A stretch of 64,000 nt of DNA from Candidatus Pantoea varia (GCF_900115075.1 NZ_FOVG01000001.1:1798001-1862000), one strand, 5' to 3'; shown: positions 24,498 to 34,203, numbered from the stretch's first letter. Translations and numbers: made by a program. Notes: generated by a model from the letters alone, not told the origin.

Positions 24498-24626
24498 AGG
24501 CGTCCATCCTCAGTTTATAAACAGCATGGTTGCCGCCAGCCAGCCGGTCAAGCCACTTTCTCAGGGTTTACTCCGTTACGCTTTTTCGCTAGCTTGTGGC
24601 CTCTTTATCCCATGGATGGCAATGAT

Positions 24627-25526
24627 ATGTATTCCGGACTCCTGATTATTCTGTTGCCGCTGATTGCTGGCTGGCTGTTACCGTTCCGTAAAACCGCCAC
24701 CCTGCGTCGCGTGAATCAACTGCTGGGCTGGATGGTTTACGTCATTCTGTTCTTTATGGGCATCAGCCTGGCCTTTCTCGACAATCTGAGCAGCAATCTG
24801 CTGGCGGTCTTTCACACCGCGCTGGTGGCGGCGTTCTGCATTCTGCTGTGCAACCTGCTGGCGCTGCGCGGGCTGGAAAAATATGCACCCTGGCAGCATG
24901 CGCATCGACAGGAGAAACTGCCATCGCGTCTGCACATGGCGCTGGACTCCCTGAAGCTGTGTGGCGTTGTCGTCATCGGTTTTGTGCTTGGCCTGACCCA
25001 GTGGCCCCTGCTACACCACGCCTCCACGGCCAGCGAATATGCGCTGATTTTCCTGCTGTTTCTGGTGGGCATTCAGCTGCGCGGCAGTGGGATGACACTG
25101 CGGCAGATTATCCTGAACCGACGCGGCATGCTGGTCGCCAGCGTCGTGCTGGTCAGCGCGCTGATCGGCGGCATGATAGCGGCGTTACTGCTGGGCGTAC
25201 CGCTGAAAACCGGTCTGGCGTTGGCAAGTGGCTTCGGCTGGTACTCGCTCTCCGGCATTCTGATGACCGAAGCTTTTGGCCCGGTCATCGGCAGCGCCGC
25301 CTTCTTCAACGATCTGGTGCGTGAACTGGTCGCAATCATGCTGATCCCGGCGCTGATTGGCCGCCATCGCTCCAGCGCTCTGGGGCTGTGCGGTGCCACC
25401 TCAATGGACTTTACCCTGCCGGTACTGCAGCGAGCGGGCGGCAACGAGATTGTCCCGGCCGCCATTGTGCACGGCTTTGTCATGAGCCTGCTGGCCCCGA
25501 TTTTGATTGCCCTCTTCTCTGCCTGA
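24627..25526 (+). CDS. lysO: L-lysine exporter LysO (YbjE)
   Basis: LysO exports L-lysine and its toxic analogue thialysine across the inner membrane. The 299-residue protein has about eight hydrophobic segments and two LysO/DUF340 halves. The conserved segments FFMGISLAFLDNL, GIQLRGSGMTL, GFGWYSLSGI and LCGATSMDFTLPVLQR match E. coli. I chose the ATG giving MYSGLLIILLP, the E. coli N-terminus. Another ATG five codons upstream is possible, and the ribosome site is weak for both. It is divergent from ybjD. The E. coli gene is ArgR-controlled, but I could not find an ARG box here. Confidence 0.93.
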   Translation: MYSGLLIILLPLIAGWLLPFRKTATLRRVNQLLGWMVYVILFFMGISLAFLDNLSSNLLAVFHTALVAAFCILLCNLLALRGLEKYAPWQHAHRQEKLPSRLHMALDSLKLCGVVVIGFVLGLTQWPLLHHASTASEYALIFLLFLVGIQLRGSGMTLRQIILNRRGMLVASVVLVSALIGGMIAALLLGVPLKTGLALASGFGWYSLSGILMTEAFGPVIGSAAFFNDLVRELVAIMLIPALIGRHRSSALGLCGATSMDFTLPVLQRAGGNEIVPAAIVHGFVMSLLAPILIALFSA

Positions 25527-25538
25527 ATCCTGTCTGAG

Positions 25539-25567
25539 ATGCGCTGAGCTCTGTCAGCGCATTTTTT
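25539..25567 (+). terminator. Terminator after lysO
   Basis: Stem atgcgctga/tcagcgcat followed by a T run, 13 bp after the stop codon. Confidence 0.88.
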
Positions 25568-25657
25568 CACGCCTGCTTTTCTGCCGTTTCGTCTACGCTT
25601 CTTTTTTTCGGTTCTGGTCACGTCACTCTTCAGGGCGGGCCGACAAAGGAGACGAGC

Positions 25658-27379
25658 ATGAAACAAACCGTGGCGGCGCTGGTCGCCAAAACGCTGGAAA
25701 GCGCGGGCGTTAAACGCATCTGGGGCGTCACCGGGGATTCCCTTAATGGCCTGAGCGATAGCCTTAATCGCATGGGCACTATCGAATGGATGCCGACGCG
25801 CCACGAAGAAGTCGCCGCCTTTGCGGCGGGTGCTGAAGCCCATATTAGCGGCGAACTGGCGGTCTGCGCCGGCTCCTGCGGACCAGGCAATTTACATCTC
25901 ATCAACGGTTTGTTCGATTGCCATCGCAACCGCGTCCCGGTTCTGGCGATTGCAGCGCATATTCCCTCCAGTGAAATCGGCAGCGGATATTTCCAGGAAA
26001 CCCATCCGCAGGAGCTGTTCCGCGAATGCAGCCACTACTGTGAGCTGGTCTCGAATCCTGAGCAGTTACCGCAGGTGCTGGGCATCGCGATGCGTAAAGC
26101 GATTCTGAATCGTGGCGTCTCGGTGGTCGTACTGCCAGGTGATGTCGCGCTGAAACTGGCGCCAGAAAGCGCCAGCACAGAGTGGTATCCGCCGCAGTTA
26201 CCGCAGGTCCTGCCGCAGACTGACGAACTGGCCCGGCTGGCACAGACGCTGAACGAAGCCACTGACATTACGCTGCTGTGCGGCAGTGGCTGTGCCGGGG
26301 CGCATCAGGAAGTGGTGGCGCTGGCAGAAGCGCTGAAAGCCCCTATCGTTCATGCGCTGCGCGGCAAAGAACACATAGAGTATGACAATCCTTATGACGT
26401 CGGCATGACCGGCCTGATTGGGTTCTCATCCGGATTCCACGCCATGATGAATGCCGGAACGCTGGTGTTGCTTGGCACCCAGTTCCCCTATCGCGCCTTC
26501 TATCCGGAAAACGCTAAGATCATTCAGATCGACATCAATCCGGGCAGCCTCGGCTCACACTGTCATGTCGATCAGGCCTATGTCGGCGATGTGAAAAGCA
26601 CGCTGCAGGCGCTACTGCCGCAACTGACGCCCAAAAGCGATCGCAGGCATCTCGACAGTGCGGTTAAACACTATGGCGAGGCGCGCAAAAGTCTCGACGA
26701 ACTGGCGCAGCCCAACGACAAGCAGCCAATTCATCCGCAATATCTGGCACAGCAGATCAGCCACTACGCCAGTGATGACGCTATTTTTACCTGCGATGTC
26801 GGCACCCCGACCGTGTGGGCGGCGCGCTATCTGAAGATGAACGGCCGACGTCGCCTGCTGGGATCGTTTAACCACGGCTCGATGGCGAACGCGATGCCAC
26901 AGGCGCTGGGTGCGCAGTCGATCGATCGCAATCGTCAGGTTGTCGCGCTGTGCGGCGACGGCGGCTTCAGCATGCTGATGGGTGATTTTATCTCACTGGC
27001 ACAGCTGAAAATGCCGGTGAAACTGGTGATCTTCAATAACAGCGTACTGGGCTTTGTAGCGATGGAGATGAAAGCGGGTGGCTATCTCACCGACGGCACC
27101 GAACTGGAGAATCCTGACTTTGCCGCTATCGCCCAGGCCTGCGGCATCCGGGGCATCCGGGTGGAAAAGGCATCTGAACTCAATGGTGCGCTGGAGCAGG
27201 CGTTTGCCCATGATGGCCCGGTGCTGGTGGATGTCATTACCGCCAAAGAGGAGCTGGCGATGCCGCCGCAGATTAAAATGGAGCAGGCTAAAGGCTTCAG
27301 CCTCTACATGCTGCGCGCCATCATGAATGGTCGTGGTGATGAGGTGGTAGAACTGGCGAAAACCAACTGGCTGCGGTAA
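25658..27379 (+). CDS. poxB: Pyruvate dehydrogenase (quinone), PoxB
   Basis: PoxB is a peripheral membrane flavoenzyme that decarboxylates pyruvate to acetate and CO2 and passes electrons to ubiquinone. It matters mainly in stationary phase. The 573-residue protein has the thiamine diphosphate-activating glutamate in [11 protein letters not shown] (Glu50) and the TPP/Mg motif GDGG at 433-436 with the downstream NN. Its C-terminal amphipathic region (about 550-573) mediates lipid activation in E. coli. The length matches E. coli PoxB (572). A good AAGGAG-type site precedes the ATG. It is followed by a terminator and then ltaE, as in E. coli. Confidence 0.98.
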   Translation: MKQTVAALVAKTLESAGVKRIWGVTGDSLNGLSDSLNRMGTIEWMPTRHEEVAAFAAGAEAHISGELAVCAGSCGPGNLHLINGLFDCHRNRVPVLAIAAHIPSSEIGSGYFQETHPQELFRECSHYCELVSNPEQLPQVLGIAMRKAILNRGVSVVVLPGDVALKLAPESASTEWYPPQLPQVLPQTDELARLAQTLNEATDITLLCGSGCAGAHQEVVALAEALKAPIVHALRGKEHIEYDNPYDVGMTGLIGFSSGFHAMMNAGTLVLLGTQFPYRAFYPENAKIIQIDINPGSLGSHCHVDQAYVGDVKSTLQALLPQLTPKSDRRHLDSAVKHYGEARKSLDELAQPNDKQPIHPQYLAQQISHYASDDAIFTCDVGTPTVWAARYLKMNGRRRLLGSFNHGSMANAMPQALGAQSIDRNRQVVALCGDGGFSMLMGDFISLAQLKMPVKLVIFNNSVLGFVAMEMKAGGYLTDGTELENPDFAAIAQACGIRGIRVEKASELNGALEQAFAHDGPVLVDVITAKEELAMPPQIKMEQAKGFSLYMLRAIMNGRGDEVVELAKTNWLR

Positions 27380-27395
27380 AACAGAGGTTCCATCC

Positions 27396-27423
27396 AGGCG
27401 GGCGCGATGCCCGCCTTTTTTTT
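27396..27423 (+). terminator. Terminator after poxB
   Basis: Stem aggcgggc/gcccgcct and a long T run. It lies just before the ltaE ribosome site, so ltaE expression needs read-through or its own start. Confidence 0.88.
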
Positions 27424-27450
27424 ATCTTCCGCCACATCCAGGAGCATAAG

Positions 27451-28452
27451 GTGATCGATTTACGCAGTGATACCGTGACCCGGCCCAGCGCCGCCATGTT
27501 AAGCGCGATGATGTCTGCCGAAACCGGTGATGACGTCTATCGTGACGATCCCACCGTGAATGCGCTGGAGGCGGAAGCTGCAAGACTGAGCGGCAAAGCA
27601 GCGGCCCTGTTTTTCCCCACTGGCACCCAGGCGAACCTGGTTGCGTTGCTCAGCCACTGCGAACGCGGTGATGAATATATCGTCGGTCAGCAGGCGCATA
27701 ACTACAAATATGAGGCGGGCGGCGCAGCGGTGCTGGGCAGTATTCAGCCGCAGCCGGTATTGGCCGCTGGGGATGGCACCCTGCCGCTTGACGTGGTGGC
27801 TGCCGCTATTAAGCCGGACGATATTCACTTTGCCCGTACCCGCCTGCTGAGTCTGGAGAACACCCATCACGGTAAGGTGCTTTCGACAGACTATCTGGAA
27901 CAGGCGTGGACCTTTACCCGCGAACATAAGCTGGCGCTGCACATTGATGGCGCACGTATTTTCAATGCAGTGGTCGCACAAAAGACCACGCTAGCGGCGA
28001 TTGCCCGCTACTGCGATACCCTCACCCTCTGCCTCTCCAAAGGTCTGGGCACGCCCGTCGGTTCGCTGCTGTGTGGCGATACGGCGCTGATTGAGCGCGC
28101 CCGTCGCTGGCGTAAAATGACCGGCGGCGGCATGCGGCAGGCCGGTATTCTGGCGGCAGCGGGTCTCTATGCGTTAGAACACAACGTGGCGCGACTGCAG
28201 GAGGATCATGACAATGCCGCCTGGCTGGGCCAGCAGTTGCATGAGCTGGGCGTCAGCGTCATTGATCAGCAGACCAACATGCTGTTTGTGGCGGTGCCGG
28301 AAGCCCTGGTCAAACCATTAGGTGAGTGGATGAAGGCGCGCGGCGTGTTAATCAGCGTGGGGACGCGCACCCGGCTGGTCACCCATCTGGATGCTGATCG
28401 TGCGGCGCTGGAGCAGGTTGTCGCCCACTGGAAAGCGTTTCTGCAACAGTAA
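27451..28452 (+). CDS. ltaE: Low-specificity L-threonine aldolase
   Basis: LtaE is a PLP enzyme that splits L-threonine and L-allo-threonine to glycine and acetaldehyde. The 333-residue protein has the PLP lysine at Lys197 in CLSKGLGTPVG, the same position as in E. coli, and the N-terminal IDLRSDTVT motif of the family. The start is a GTG with AGGAG 7 bp before it. Only 27 bp separate it from the poxB terminator, and it converges on amiD with a 4-bp gap and no terminator of its own between them. Confidence 0.97.
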   Translation: MIDLRSDTVTRPSAAMLSAMMSAETGDDVYRDDPTVNALEAEAARLSGKAAALFFPTGTQANLVALLSHCERGDEYIVGQQAHNYKYEAGGAAVLGSIQPQPVLAAGDGTLPLDVVAAAIKPDDIHFARTRLLSLENTHHGKVLSTDYLEQAWTFTREHKLALHIDGARIFNAVVAQKTTLAAIARYCDTLTLCLSKGLGTPVGSLLCGDTALIERARRWRKMTGGGMRQAGILAAAGLYALEHNVARLQEDHDNAAWLGQQLHELGVSVIDQQTNMLFVAVPEALVKPLGEWMKARGVLISVGTRTRLVTHLDADRAALEQVVAHWKAFLQQ

Positions 28453-28456
28453 TCCG

Positions 28457-29281
28457 CTATTCCGCCGCGCCATACTTCTCCAGTAGCGCGGCAGCTATCG
28501 CGGCGGTTTCGGCATCGGGCTGACCGCGGTAATCCGCAGGCCGGAAGTGCATCTGAAACGCGGCAATCACCTTCTGCTGATCACCCGCACTCATCCCCGC
28601 AGTCACCGCATAACCGAAGCGCTGCAAACTTTCCATGAGTGGCTGCACGGGCACCCGCGCGTGCGGCTCCTGACCTGCTAAATAAAACTGCACCCGTCCG
28701 GCATCCGGCCAGGCACCGAGTCCGCGCTGCGCCAGCTGTTGCCACGGGAACAGTGGGCCGGGATCCTGCTTGCGCTGTGGCGCGATATCACTGTGACCGA
28801 CAATGTTTTCGGGTGGAATGCCGTAACGCTGTGCAATATCGCGCACCAGCGCCTCCAGGGTGGTGATCTGCGCAGCGGTAAAGGGCTGCCATTCGAGCCC
28901 GGTCAGCGTCCGGCGATAACCCCGGTTCACCAGTTCAATGCCAATCGAGGTGTCATTAATACGGCTGGCTCCACGCCAGAAACTGGGTCCGGCATGCCAG
29001 GCGAGCTGCTGCTCCGGGACCAGTTGCCAGATAACGCCTTTACCGGCGCGCTGAGGCGGCTGGCGGGGGATCAGATAGTGTGCGCTGACTTCCCGATCGG
29101 TAAGTGTCGCCAGCGACGAAGAAAAATCTTCGGCGGTGTAGTGGATCACAATCACCTTCACCCGCGGTCGCGCGCCCTGCGCGGGATGCCGCAGATCGGC
29201 CCAGTAGCCGTCACGGGATTCCATAGCGGAGTGGCAGCCCGCCAGCAGCAGTGCCAGTATCAGCAACAGTCCGCGTTTCAA
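28457..29281 (-). CDS. amiD: N-acetylmuramoyl-L-alanine amidase AmiD (outer-membrane lipoprotein)
   Basis: AmiD is a zinc amidase that cleaves the MurNAc-L-Ala bond, including anhydro-muropeptides, from the periplasmic side of the outer membrane. The 274-residue protein has a lipobox LLAGC with the lipidated Cys16. The Amidase_2 domain has zinc ligands His47 (VIHYT), His163 (GHSDIAP) and Asp173, and catalytic Glu116 and Lys171. A C-terminal peptidoglycan-binding domain spans about residues 200-270. The start is a TTG whose last bases overlap the ybjQ stop codon (TTGA), so translation is coupled to ybjQ. No good ATG is available, and the signal sequence needs this start. Confidence 0.95.
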   Translation of the reverse strand: MKRGLLLILALLLAGCHSAMESRDGYWADLRHPAQGARPRVKVIVIHYTAEDFSSSLATLTDREVSAHYLIPRQPPQRAGKGVIWQLVPEQQLAWHAGPSFWRGASRINDTSIGIELVNRGYRRTLTGLEWQPFTAAQITTLEALVRDIAQRYGIPPENIVGHSDIAPQRKQDPGPLFPWQQLAQRGLGAWPDAGRVQFYLAGQEPHARVPVQPLMESLQRFGYAVTAGMSAGDQQKVIAAFQMHFRPADYRGQPDAETAAIAAALLEKYGAAE

Positions 29282-29598
29282 CGAATGATCACCGCCGTGC
29301 CGCTGACGCTGACCATCAGCATGCTGCCATCTTTGCCGACCGTTTCGTAATCAATGTCGATACCGACCACCGCGTTGGCACCCAGCGCCTTTGCCTGCTC
29401 TTCCAGCTCTTCAAACGCAATCTCGCGCGCTTTGCGCAGCTCTTTCTCATACGCGCCGGAACGGCCACCGACTACATCACGGATGCCCGCGAAAAAATCA
29501 CGGAAGATGTTGGCACCCAGAATCGCTTCACCGGTGACGACGCCACAATATTCGCTGATGCTGTGACCTTCAAGCGTTGGGGTTGTTGAAAATTTCAT
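29278..29598 (-). CDS. ybjQ: YbjQ family heavy-metal-binding-like domain protein
   Basis: This 106-residue protein of the YbjQ/UPF0145 family has the conserved segments [41 protein letters not shown] and [15 protein letters not shown]. Its fold is a pentameric beta-rich bundle in known structures, and its function is not established. I chose the ATG giving [11 protein letters not shown] because it matches E. coli and has AAGGAGA before it. It overlaps the amiD start by 4 bases and is divergent from ybjP. Confidence 0.95.
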   Translation of the reverse strand: MKFSTTPTLEGHSISEYCGVVTGEAILGANIFRDFFAGIRDVVGGRSGAYEKELRKAREIAFEELEEQAKALGANAVVGIDIDYETVGKDGSMLMVSVSGTAVIIR

Positions 29599-29704
29599 CG
29601 CATTCTCCTTGTTGAAAACCGGACTAAGGCTCTTTCGACTAAAAAGCACGGCTATACTCTATGCTAAAAAGGGCACCTTGCCAGAGAACCATAAGGAAAT
29701 CGAG

Positions 29705-30244
29705 ATGAGAAACAACGCGTTTGCGCTAATGATCCCAGCGGCCCTGCTGCTCAGCGCCTGTACCACCGTTGAGCCAGTTATTAAGGATAATGGCCCGCGT
29801 ACCGCCCCCTGCATCGCAGGCGGTCCTGACCAGGTAGCCCAGAAGTTTTACGACCTGCGTGTCGAACAGCCCACACAGGGTCTGCCTGACAGCAACACCC
29901 TGGCAAAATATCGCCCTTATCTGAGTGATGCGCTTTATCACTCCCTGCAGGCGGCCAGCGGCAGCAACGCCGGTACACAGTGGCGTAATGGCGATCTCTT
30001 CTCCAGCCTGTCACAGGGTCCGACGGCCGCCAGCGTCGCCGATGCTTCCTCGATTCCGAACCGCGATGCGCGCAACATTCCGCTGCGGGTCGAACTGAGC
30101 CGTGACGGCAAGCAATGGCAGGATGAAGTGCTGATGATCCACCAGGGCACCTGCTGGGTGGTCGACGACGTGCGCTACATGGCTAACCCTGCGCATGCCG
30201 AAGGCGGAAGCCTGAGCCAGATGCTTGAAAAATCAAAAAAATAG
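29705..30244 (+). CDS. ybjP: Lipoprotein YbjP
   Basis: This 179-residue lipoprotein has a signal peptide ending in LLLSAC, with the lipidated Cys19. The mature part carries the family segment SIPNRDARNIPLRVELSRDG and ends in a single DUF3828-like domain with CWVVDDVRYM. The ATG giving MRNNAFALM is preceded by AAGGAA. E. coli YbjP has recently been linked to the outer-membrane TolC channel, but I would treat its role as unsettled. It is divergent from the ybjQ-amiD pair and precedes the art genes. Confidence 0.9.
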   Translation: MRNNAFALMIPAALLLSACTTVEPVIKDNGPRTAPCIAGGPDQVAQKFYDLRVEQPTQGLPDSNTLAKYRPYLSDALYHSLQAASGSNAGTQWRNGDLFSSLSQGPTAASVADASSIPNRDARNIPLRVELSRDGKQWQDEVLMIHQGTCWVVDDVRYMANPAHAEGGSLSQMLEKSKK

Positions 30245-30264
30245 CCTCAGGTTTGAAGGTTATG

Positions 30265-30302
30265 AAAAGCGTAGCCACCGCAGGTGACTGCGCTTTTTTT
30301 AT
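30265..30302 (+). terminator. Terminator after ybjP
   Basis: Long stem aaaagcg...cgctttt with one internal mismatch and a 3-base loop, followed by a T run. Confidence 0.85.
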
Positions 30303-30407
30303 TGCCGCAGTCCCGTCCCACGACATCGGGCTGAGGCCAGACAGCGCATGATATTGTGCTAAGCTTTGGCTGTTTACCTGCGGTTTTACAAATTTTAACC
30401 CACCTTA

Positions 30408-30425
30408 TTTGCATAACTATTCTGG
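30408..30425. promoter_or_regulatory. Possible ArgR box upstream of artP (1)
   Basis: TGCATAACTATTCT resembles the ARG-box core TGAATnnnnATTCA with two mismatches. E. coli art genes are ArgR-repressed, which supports the reading. Confidence 0.5.
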
Positions 30426-30443
30426 TGACGTTAAAATCCGCGA

Positions 30444-30461
30444 TACTAATAGCTATTCAAA
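30444..30461. promoter_or_regulatory. Possible ArgR box upstream of artP (2)
   Basis: CTAATAGCTATTCA, with a perfect right half ATTCA and left half AAT, ends 10 bp before the artP ATG. Its centre is about 36 bp from box 1. The usual spacing of paired ARG boxes is about 21 bp, so one of the two may be fortuitous. Confidence 0.4.
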
Positions 30462-30469
30462 TCTGGCGC

Positions 30470-31198
30470 ATGAGTATTCAACTAAACGCAATTAACTGCT
30501 TCTACGGTGCTCATCAGGCGCTGTTTGACATCAATCTTGAGTGTCCGCAAGGCGAGACCCTGGTACTGCTGGGTCCCAGCGGTGCAGGCAAGAGTTCTCT
30601 GCTGCGGGTACTTAATCTGCTGGAGCAGCCTCGTTCAGGTCAGTTACAGATTGCCGGCAATCAATTCGACTTCACTCAGAAACCGTCTGATGCCGCGATT
30701 CGCGAGCTGCGTCAGAACGTCGGTATGGTGTTCCAGCAATATAATCTCTGGCCGCATCTCACCGTGCTGCAGAATCTGATTGAAGCGCCCTGCCGCGTTC
30801 TGGGCCTCAGCAAAAGCGATGCCCGCGCCCGCGCCGACAAACTGCTTGACCGGCTGCGCCTCACGCCCTACAGCGATCGCTTTCCGCTGCACCTCTCCGG
30901 TGGTCAGCAGCAGCGTGTGGCGATTGCCCGTGCGCTGATGATGGAACCGCAGGTGCTGCTGTTCGATGAGCCGACGGCTGCGCTGGACCCTGAAATTACC
31001 GCACAGATTGTCAGTATCATTCGCGAACTGGCGCAGACCCGCATTACCCAGGTAATTGTGACCCATGAAGTGGAAGTGGCACGTAAAACGGCCAGCCGCG
31101 TTGTGTACATGGAGAACGGTCGCATTGTGGAACAGGGCGATGCCAGCCGCTTTACACAGCCGCAAACCGAGGCGTTTGCTCACTATCTTTCGCACTAA
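30470..31198 (+). CDS. artP: Arginine ABC transporter ATP-binding protein ArtP
   Basis: ArtP is the ATPase of the high-affinity arginine importer. The 242-residue protein has Walker [10 protein letters not shown] (35-43), signature LSGGQ (142-146) and Walker B LLFDEPTA (163-170), and is almost identical to E. coli ArtP. I chose the ATG giving [13 protein letters not shown] because it matches E. coli exactly; an upstream in-frame extension would run through the promoter region. It is the first gene of artPIQM, with artI starting 15 bp later. Confidence 0.98.
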   Translation: MSIQLNAINCFYGAHQALFDINLECPQGETLVLLGPSGAGKSSLLRVLNLLEQPRSGQLQIAGNQFDFTQKPSDAAIRELRQNVGMVFQQYNLWPHLTVLQNLIEAPCRVLGLSKSDARARADKLLDRLRLTPYSDRFPLHLSGGQQQRVAIARALMMEPQVLLFDEPTAALDPEITAQIVSIIRELAQTRITQVIVTHEVEVARKTASRVVYMENGRIVEQGDASRFTQPQTEAFAHYLSH

Positions 31199-31213
31199 GT
31201 CAGGATGCTAAAA

Positions 31214-31945
31214 ATGAAAAAAATGGTACTTGCTGCACTGCTTGCCGGTTTTAGCCTGAGCGCTACCGCGGCACAGACAATTCGTTTTGCGACCGAAGCC
31301 TCTTATCCTCCTTTTGAGTTTGTGGATGCGGACAACAAGATTCAGGGCTTTGACGTCGATCTGGCTAACGCGCTGTGTAAAGAGATCGATGCGACCTGCA
31401 CCTTCACCAACCAGGCGTTCGACAGCCTGATCCCAAGCCTGAAATTCCGTCGCTTTGATGCAGTGATGGCGGGCATGGACATCACGCCGGATCGTGAAAA
31501 ACAGGTCCTGTTCACCAAGCCTTACTACGACAACTCGGCGCTGTTTGTGGCTCAGAAAGGCAAAGTTGCCAGCGTTGAAGCGCTGAAAGGCAAGCGGGTT
31601 GGCGTTCAGAACGGCACCACTCATCAGAAATACCTGACGGATAAACACAGCGACATCACCATCGTTCCTTACGACAGCTATCAGAACGCGGTGCTGGATC
31701 TGAAAAATGGCCGTATTGATGCCGTATTCGGTGACACCGCCGTGGTCAACGAGTGGCTGAAGCAGAATGCTGCGCTGGCTGCCGTGGGCGACAAAGTCAC
31801 GGACAAAGCCTACTTTGGTACTGGCCTGGGCATTGCGGTACGCACCGGCAACACCGATCTGCAGACCAGATTCAATGGCGCGCTGGATAAGATCAAAGCG
31901 GATGGCACGTACAAAACCATCTACAGCAAATGGTTCCAGCAGTAA
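31214..31945 (+). CDS. artI: Arginine ABC transporter periplasmic binding protein ArtI
   Basis: ArtI delivers arginine to the ArtQM permease from the periplasm. The 243-residue protein has a signal peptide of about 19-20 residues (SLSATAA), then a type II periplasmic binding fold with TEASYPPFEF, FDSLIPSLKFRR, AVMAGMDITP and NGTTHQKYL. I chose the second ATG (MKKMVLAALL) because AGGA lies 8 bp before it and E. coli ArtI starts MKK. It is a paralogue of artJ 2.2 kb downstream. Confidence 0.97.
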   Translation: MKKMVLAALLAGFSLSATAAQTIRFATEASYPPFEFVDADNKIQGFDVDLANALCKEIDATCTFTNQAFDSLIPSLKFRRFDAVMAGMDITPDREKQVLFTKPYYDNSALFVAQKGKVASVEALKGKRVGVQNGTTHQKYLTDKHSDITIVPYDSYQNAVLDLKNGRIDAVFGDTAVVNEWLKQNAALAAVGDKVTDKAYFGTGLGIAVRTGNTDLQTRFNGALDKIKADGTYKTIYSKWFQQ

Positions 31946-31951
31946 TCTCTG

Positions 31952-32668
31952 ATGAATGAAATGATGACCCTCGCAAGCGCCGCCGGGATGACCGTCGGCC
32001 TTGCTGTTTGTGCTCTCATCGCTGGCCTTGTGCTGGCGATGATTTTCGCTGGCTGGGAGTCACTGCGCCTGAGACCGCTGGCGTGGATTGGCACCGGCCT
32101 GGTGACGCTGATCCGTGGCCTGCCGGAAATTCTGGTGGTGCTGTTTATCTATTTTGGCGCGTCACAGCTGCTGCTCACCCTCTCTGACGGTTTCACGCTG
32201 AACTTCGGGCTGTTTACGCTGCCGGTTCAGGTGCAGATTGAGAACTTCGATGTCAGTCCTTTCCTGTGCGGTGTAATTGCGCTGGCGATGCTCTATGCCG
32301 CCTACGCCTCACAGACGCTGCGCGGCGCACTCAAAGCGGTGCCGGTCGGTCAGTGGGAGTCGGGACAGGCGCTGGGCATGAAAAAGTCGGCTATTTTTCT
32401 GCGGCTGATTATGCCGCAGATGTGGCATCACGCCCTGCCCGGTCTGGGTAATCAGTGGCTGGTGCTACTGAAAGATACCGCCCTGGTCTCACTAATCAGC
32501 GTCAATGACCTGATGCTGCAAACCAAAAGTATCGCCACCCGTACGCAGGAGCCGTTTACCTGGTTCCTGGTGGCGGCCGCGATCTACTTAGTGATTACGC
32601 TGTTCAGCCAGGCGGTGTTACGCCGCATCGAACTGCGCACTACCCGCTTTGAACGGGGGAGCAGCTAA
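31952..32668 (+). CDS. artQ: Arginine ABC transporter permease ArtQ
   Basis: ArtQ is one of two membrane subunits of the arginine importer. The 238-residue protein has about five hydrophobic segments and the HisMQ-family motif [13 protein letters not shown]. The ATPase-contacting EAA-like loop is [19 protein letters not shown]. It follows artI by 6 bp, and its stop codon overlaps the artM start by one base, which indicates coupled expression of the two permease chains. Confidence 0.98.
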   Translation: MNEMMTLASAAGMTVGLAVCALIAGLVLAMIFAGWESLRLRPLAWIGTGLVTLIRGLPEILVVLFIYFGASQLLLTLSDGFTLNFGLFTLPVQVQIENFDVSPFLCGVIALAMLYAAYASQTLRGALKAVPVGQWESGQALGMKKSAIFLRLIMPQMWHHALPGLGNQWLVLLKDTALVSLISVNDLMLQTKSIATRTQEPFTWFLVAAAIYLVITLFSQAVLRRIELRTTRFERGSS

Positions 32669-33336
32669 TGCTGGCCTATCTGCCTGAACTCCTGAAAGGG
32701 CTGCATACCAGCCTGACGCTGACGGCGGCCTCGCTGGTGGTGGCACTGCTGCTCGCGCTGCTCTTCACCGTGGTGTTGTCGCTGAAAACGCCGGTGTTTA
32801 ATCCGCTGGTGAAAGGCTTTATCACGCTGTTTACCGGTACGCCGCTGCTGGTGCAGATCTTCCTGATCTACTACGGTCCGGGACAGTTTCCGTCGATCCA
32901 GCAGATCCCCTGGCTATGGCATTTACTGTCGCAGCCCTGGCTCTGCGCGATGCTGGCGCTGTCGCTGAACAGCGCGGCTTACACCACGCAGCTGTTTTAC
33001 GGTGCAGTCCGGGCGATTCCTTCCGGACAGTGGCAATCGTGCGCGGCACTTGGCATGAGTCGCAAAGACACCCTGCGCATTCTGCTGCCGTATGCAGTTA
33101 AACGCGCCCTCTCCTCTTACTCCAATGAAGTGGTACTGGTGTTTAAAGGCACCTCGCTGGCCTATACCATCACCCTGATGGAAGTCATGGGCCACGGCCA
33201 GTTACTCTATGGCCGCACGTACGATATCACGGTCTATGCCGCGGCAGGTCTGATTTATCTCTGCGTTAACGGTTTGCTGACGCTGATGATGCGACTGATT
33301 GAAAAGCGCGCTCTGGCCTTTGAACGACGTCACTGA
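32668..33336 (+). CDS. artM: Arginine ABC transporter permease ArtM
   Basis: ArtM is the second permease chain of the importer. The 222-residue protein has the HisMQ-family FTGTPLLVQIFLIYYGPGQ and the EAA-like loop SCAALGMSRKDTLRILLPYA. Its ATG overlaps the artQ stop (TAATG). A terminator follows, so artJ has its own promoter. Confidence 0.98.
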   Translation: MLAYLPELLKGLHTSLTLTAASLVVALLLALLFTVVLSLKTPVFNPLVKGFITLFTGTPLLVQIFLIYYGPGQFPSIQQIPWLWHLLSQPWLCAMLALSLNSAAYTTQLFYGAVRAIPSGQWQSCAALGMSRKDTLRILLPYAVKRALSSYSNEVVLVFKGTSLAYTITLMEVMGHGQLLYGRTYDITVYAAAGLIYLCVNGLLTLMMRLIEKRALAFERRH

Positions 33337-33340
33337 ATTC

Positions 33341-33363
33341 AGGGCGAGTCTCCTCGCCCTTTT
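33341..33363 (+). terminator. Terminator after artM
   Basis: Stem agggcgag/ctcgccct with a 4-base loop and a short T run. Confidence 0.85.
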
Positions 33364-33382
33364 CGCCTGAAAAATCACCCTA

Positions 33383-33400
33383 ATTGCATAAAAATTCATT
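33383..33400. promoter_or_regulatory. ArgR box upstream of artJ
   Basis: TGCATAAAAATTCA matches the ARG-box core TGnATwwwwATTCA with only the third position differing from TGAAT. It lies about 52 bp before the artJ ATG, where an operator would overlap the promoter. E. coli artJ is strongly ArgR-repressed. Confidence 0.7.
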
Positions 33401-33451
33401 TTATGGCAGGGTATCGCCTTCTCTGGCTGACCACATCACAGGAATCATAAA

Positions 33452-34183
33452 ATGAAAAAATGGATTATTGCCGCTGCGCTGGCTTCACTCACGATGACAG
33501 CCCAGGCAGCAGAAAAGATTCGCTTCGCCGCCTCAGCGACCTATCCGCCGTTTGAAACGCTGGATCGGGAAAATAATTTGGTGGGGTTTGATATCGACCT
33601 GGCCAAAGCGCTGTGTCAGCAGATGAAAGCAGAGTGCACTTTTACCAACAACGCCTTCGACAGCCTGATTCCGTCACTGAAGTTCCGCCGCTATGACGCG
33701 GTCATTTCCGGCATGGATATCACCGCTGAGCGTAGCAAGCAGGTCGATTTTACCCAGCCCTATTACGCTAACTCCGCCATTGTGATCGCGCAGAAAGACA
33801 AGTTCAGCAGCTTCAGTGATTTGAAAGACAAACGTATCGGCGTTGAAAACGGCACCACCCACCAGAAGTACCTGCAGGATAAGCATCCGGAAGTGAAAGT
33901 AGTGGCGTATGACAGCTATCAGAATGCGATTCTGGATATGAAGAATGGCCGGCTGGATGGCGTGTTCGGCGACAGCGCGGTGGTGAATCAGTGGCTGAAG
34001 ACCAATCCGGATCTTGCCACGGTCGGTGAACATGTTACGGATGCAGACTACTTTGGCACCGGCCTGGGCATTGCGGTGCGGAAAGGCAATACCGCACTGC
34101 GCGATCAGTTCAATCAGGCGCTGACCGAACTGAAAGCTAACGGCAGCTGGCAGCAACTTAATCAGAAGTGGTTCCCGGAGTAA
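33452..34183 (+). CDS. artJ: L-arginine-specific periplasmic binding protein ArtJ
   Basis: ArtJ is the high-affinity arginine-binding protein that works with ArtPQM. The 243-residue protein has a signal peptide ending in TAQA at residue 19. It then shows the same fold and motifs as ArtI (ATYPPFETLD, FDSLIPSLKFRR, NGTTHQKYL). It has its own leader with an ARG box. It is convergent with rlmC; the 20-bp gap holds a 7-bp hairpin with no T run. Confidence 0.97.
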   Translation: MKKWIIAAALASLTMTAQAAEKIRFAASATYPPFETLDRENNLVGFDIDLAKALCQQMKAECTFTNNAFDSLIPSLKFRRYDAVISGMDITAERSKQVDFTQPYYANSAIVIAQKDKFSSFSDLKDKRIGVENGTTHQKYLQDKHPEVKVVAYDSYQNAILDMKNGRLDGVFGDSAVVNQWLKTNPDLATVGEHVTDADYFGTGLGIAVRKGNTALRDQFNQALTELKANGSWQQLNQKWFPE

Positions 34184-34184
34184 T

Positions 34185-34202
34185 TCCGGGGATTTCCCCG
34201 GA
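34185..34202. terminator. Hairpin between artJ and rlmC
   Basis: Stem tccgggg/ccccgga with a 4-base loop fills the 20-bp convergent gap. Neither strand shows a real T run, so termination would be weak. Confidence 0.5.
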
Positions 34203-34203
34203 C

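Noticed and set aside
24498..24626. Lysine riboswitch or ARG box upstream of lysO
   Set aside because: The leader is only about 130 bp, shared with ybjD, and shows neither the riboswitch helices nor an ARG-box core.
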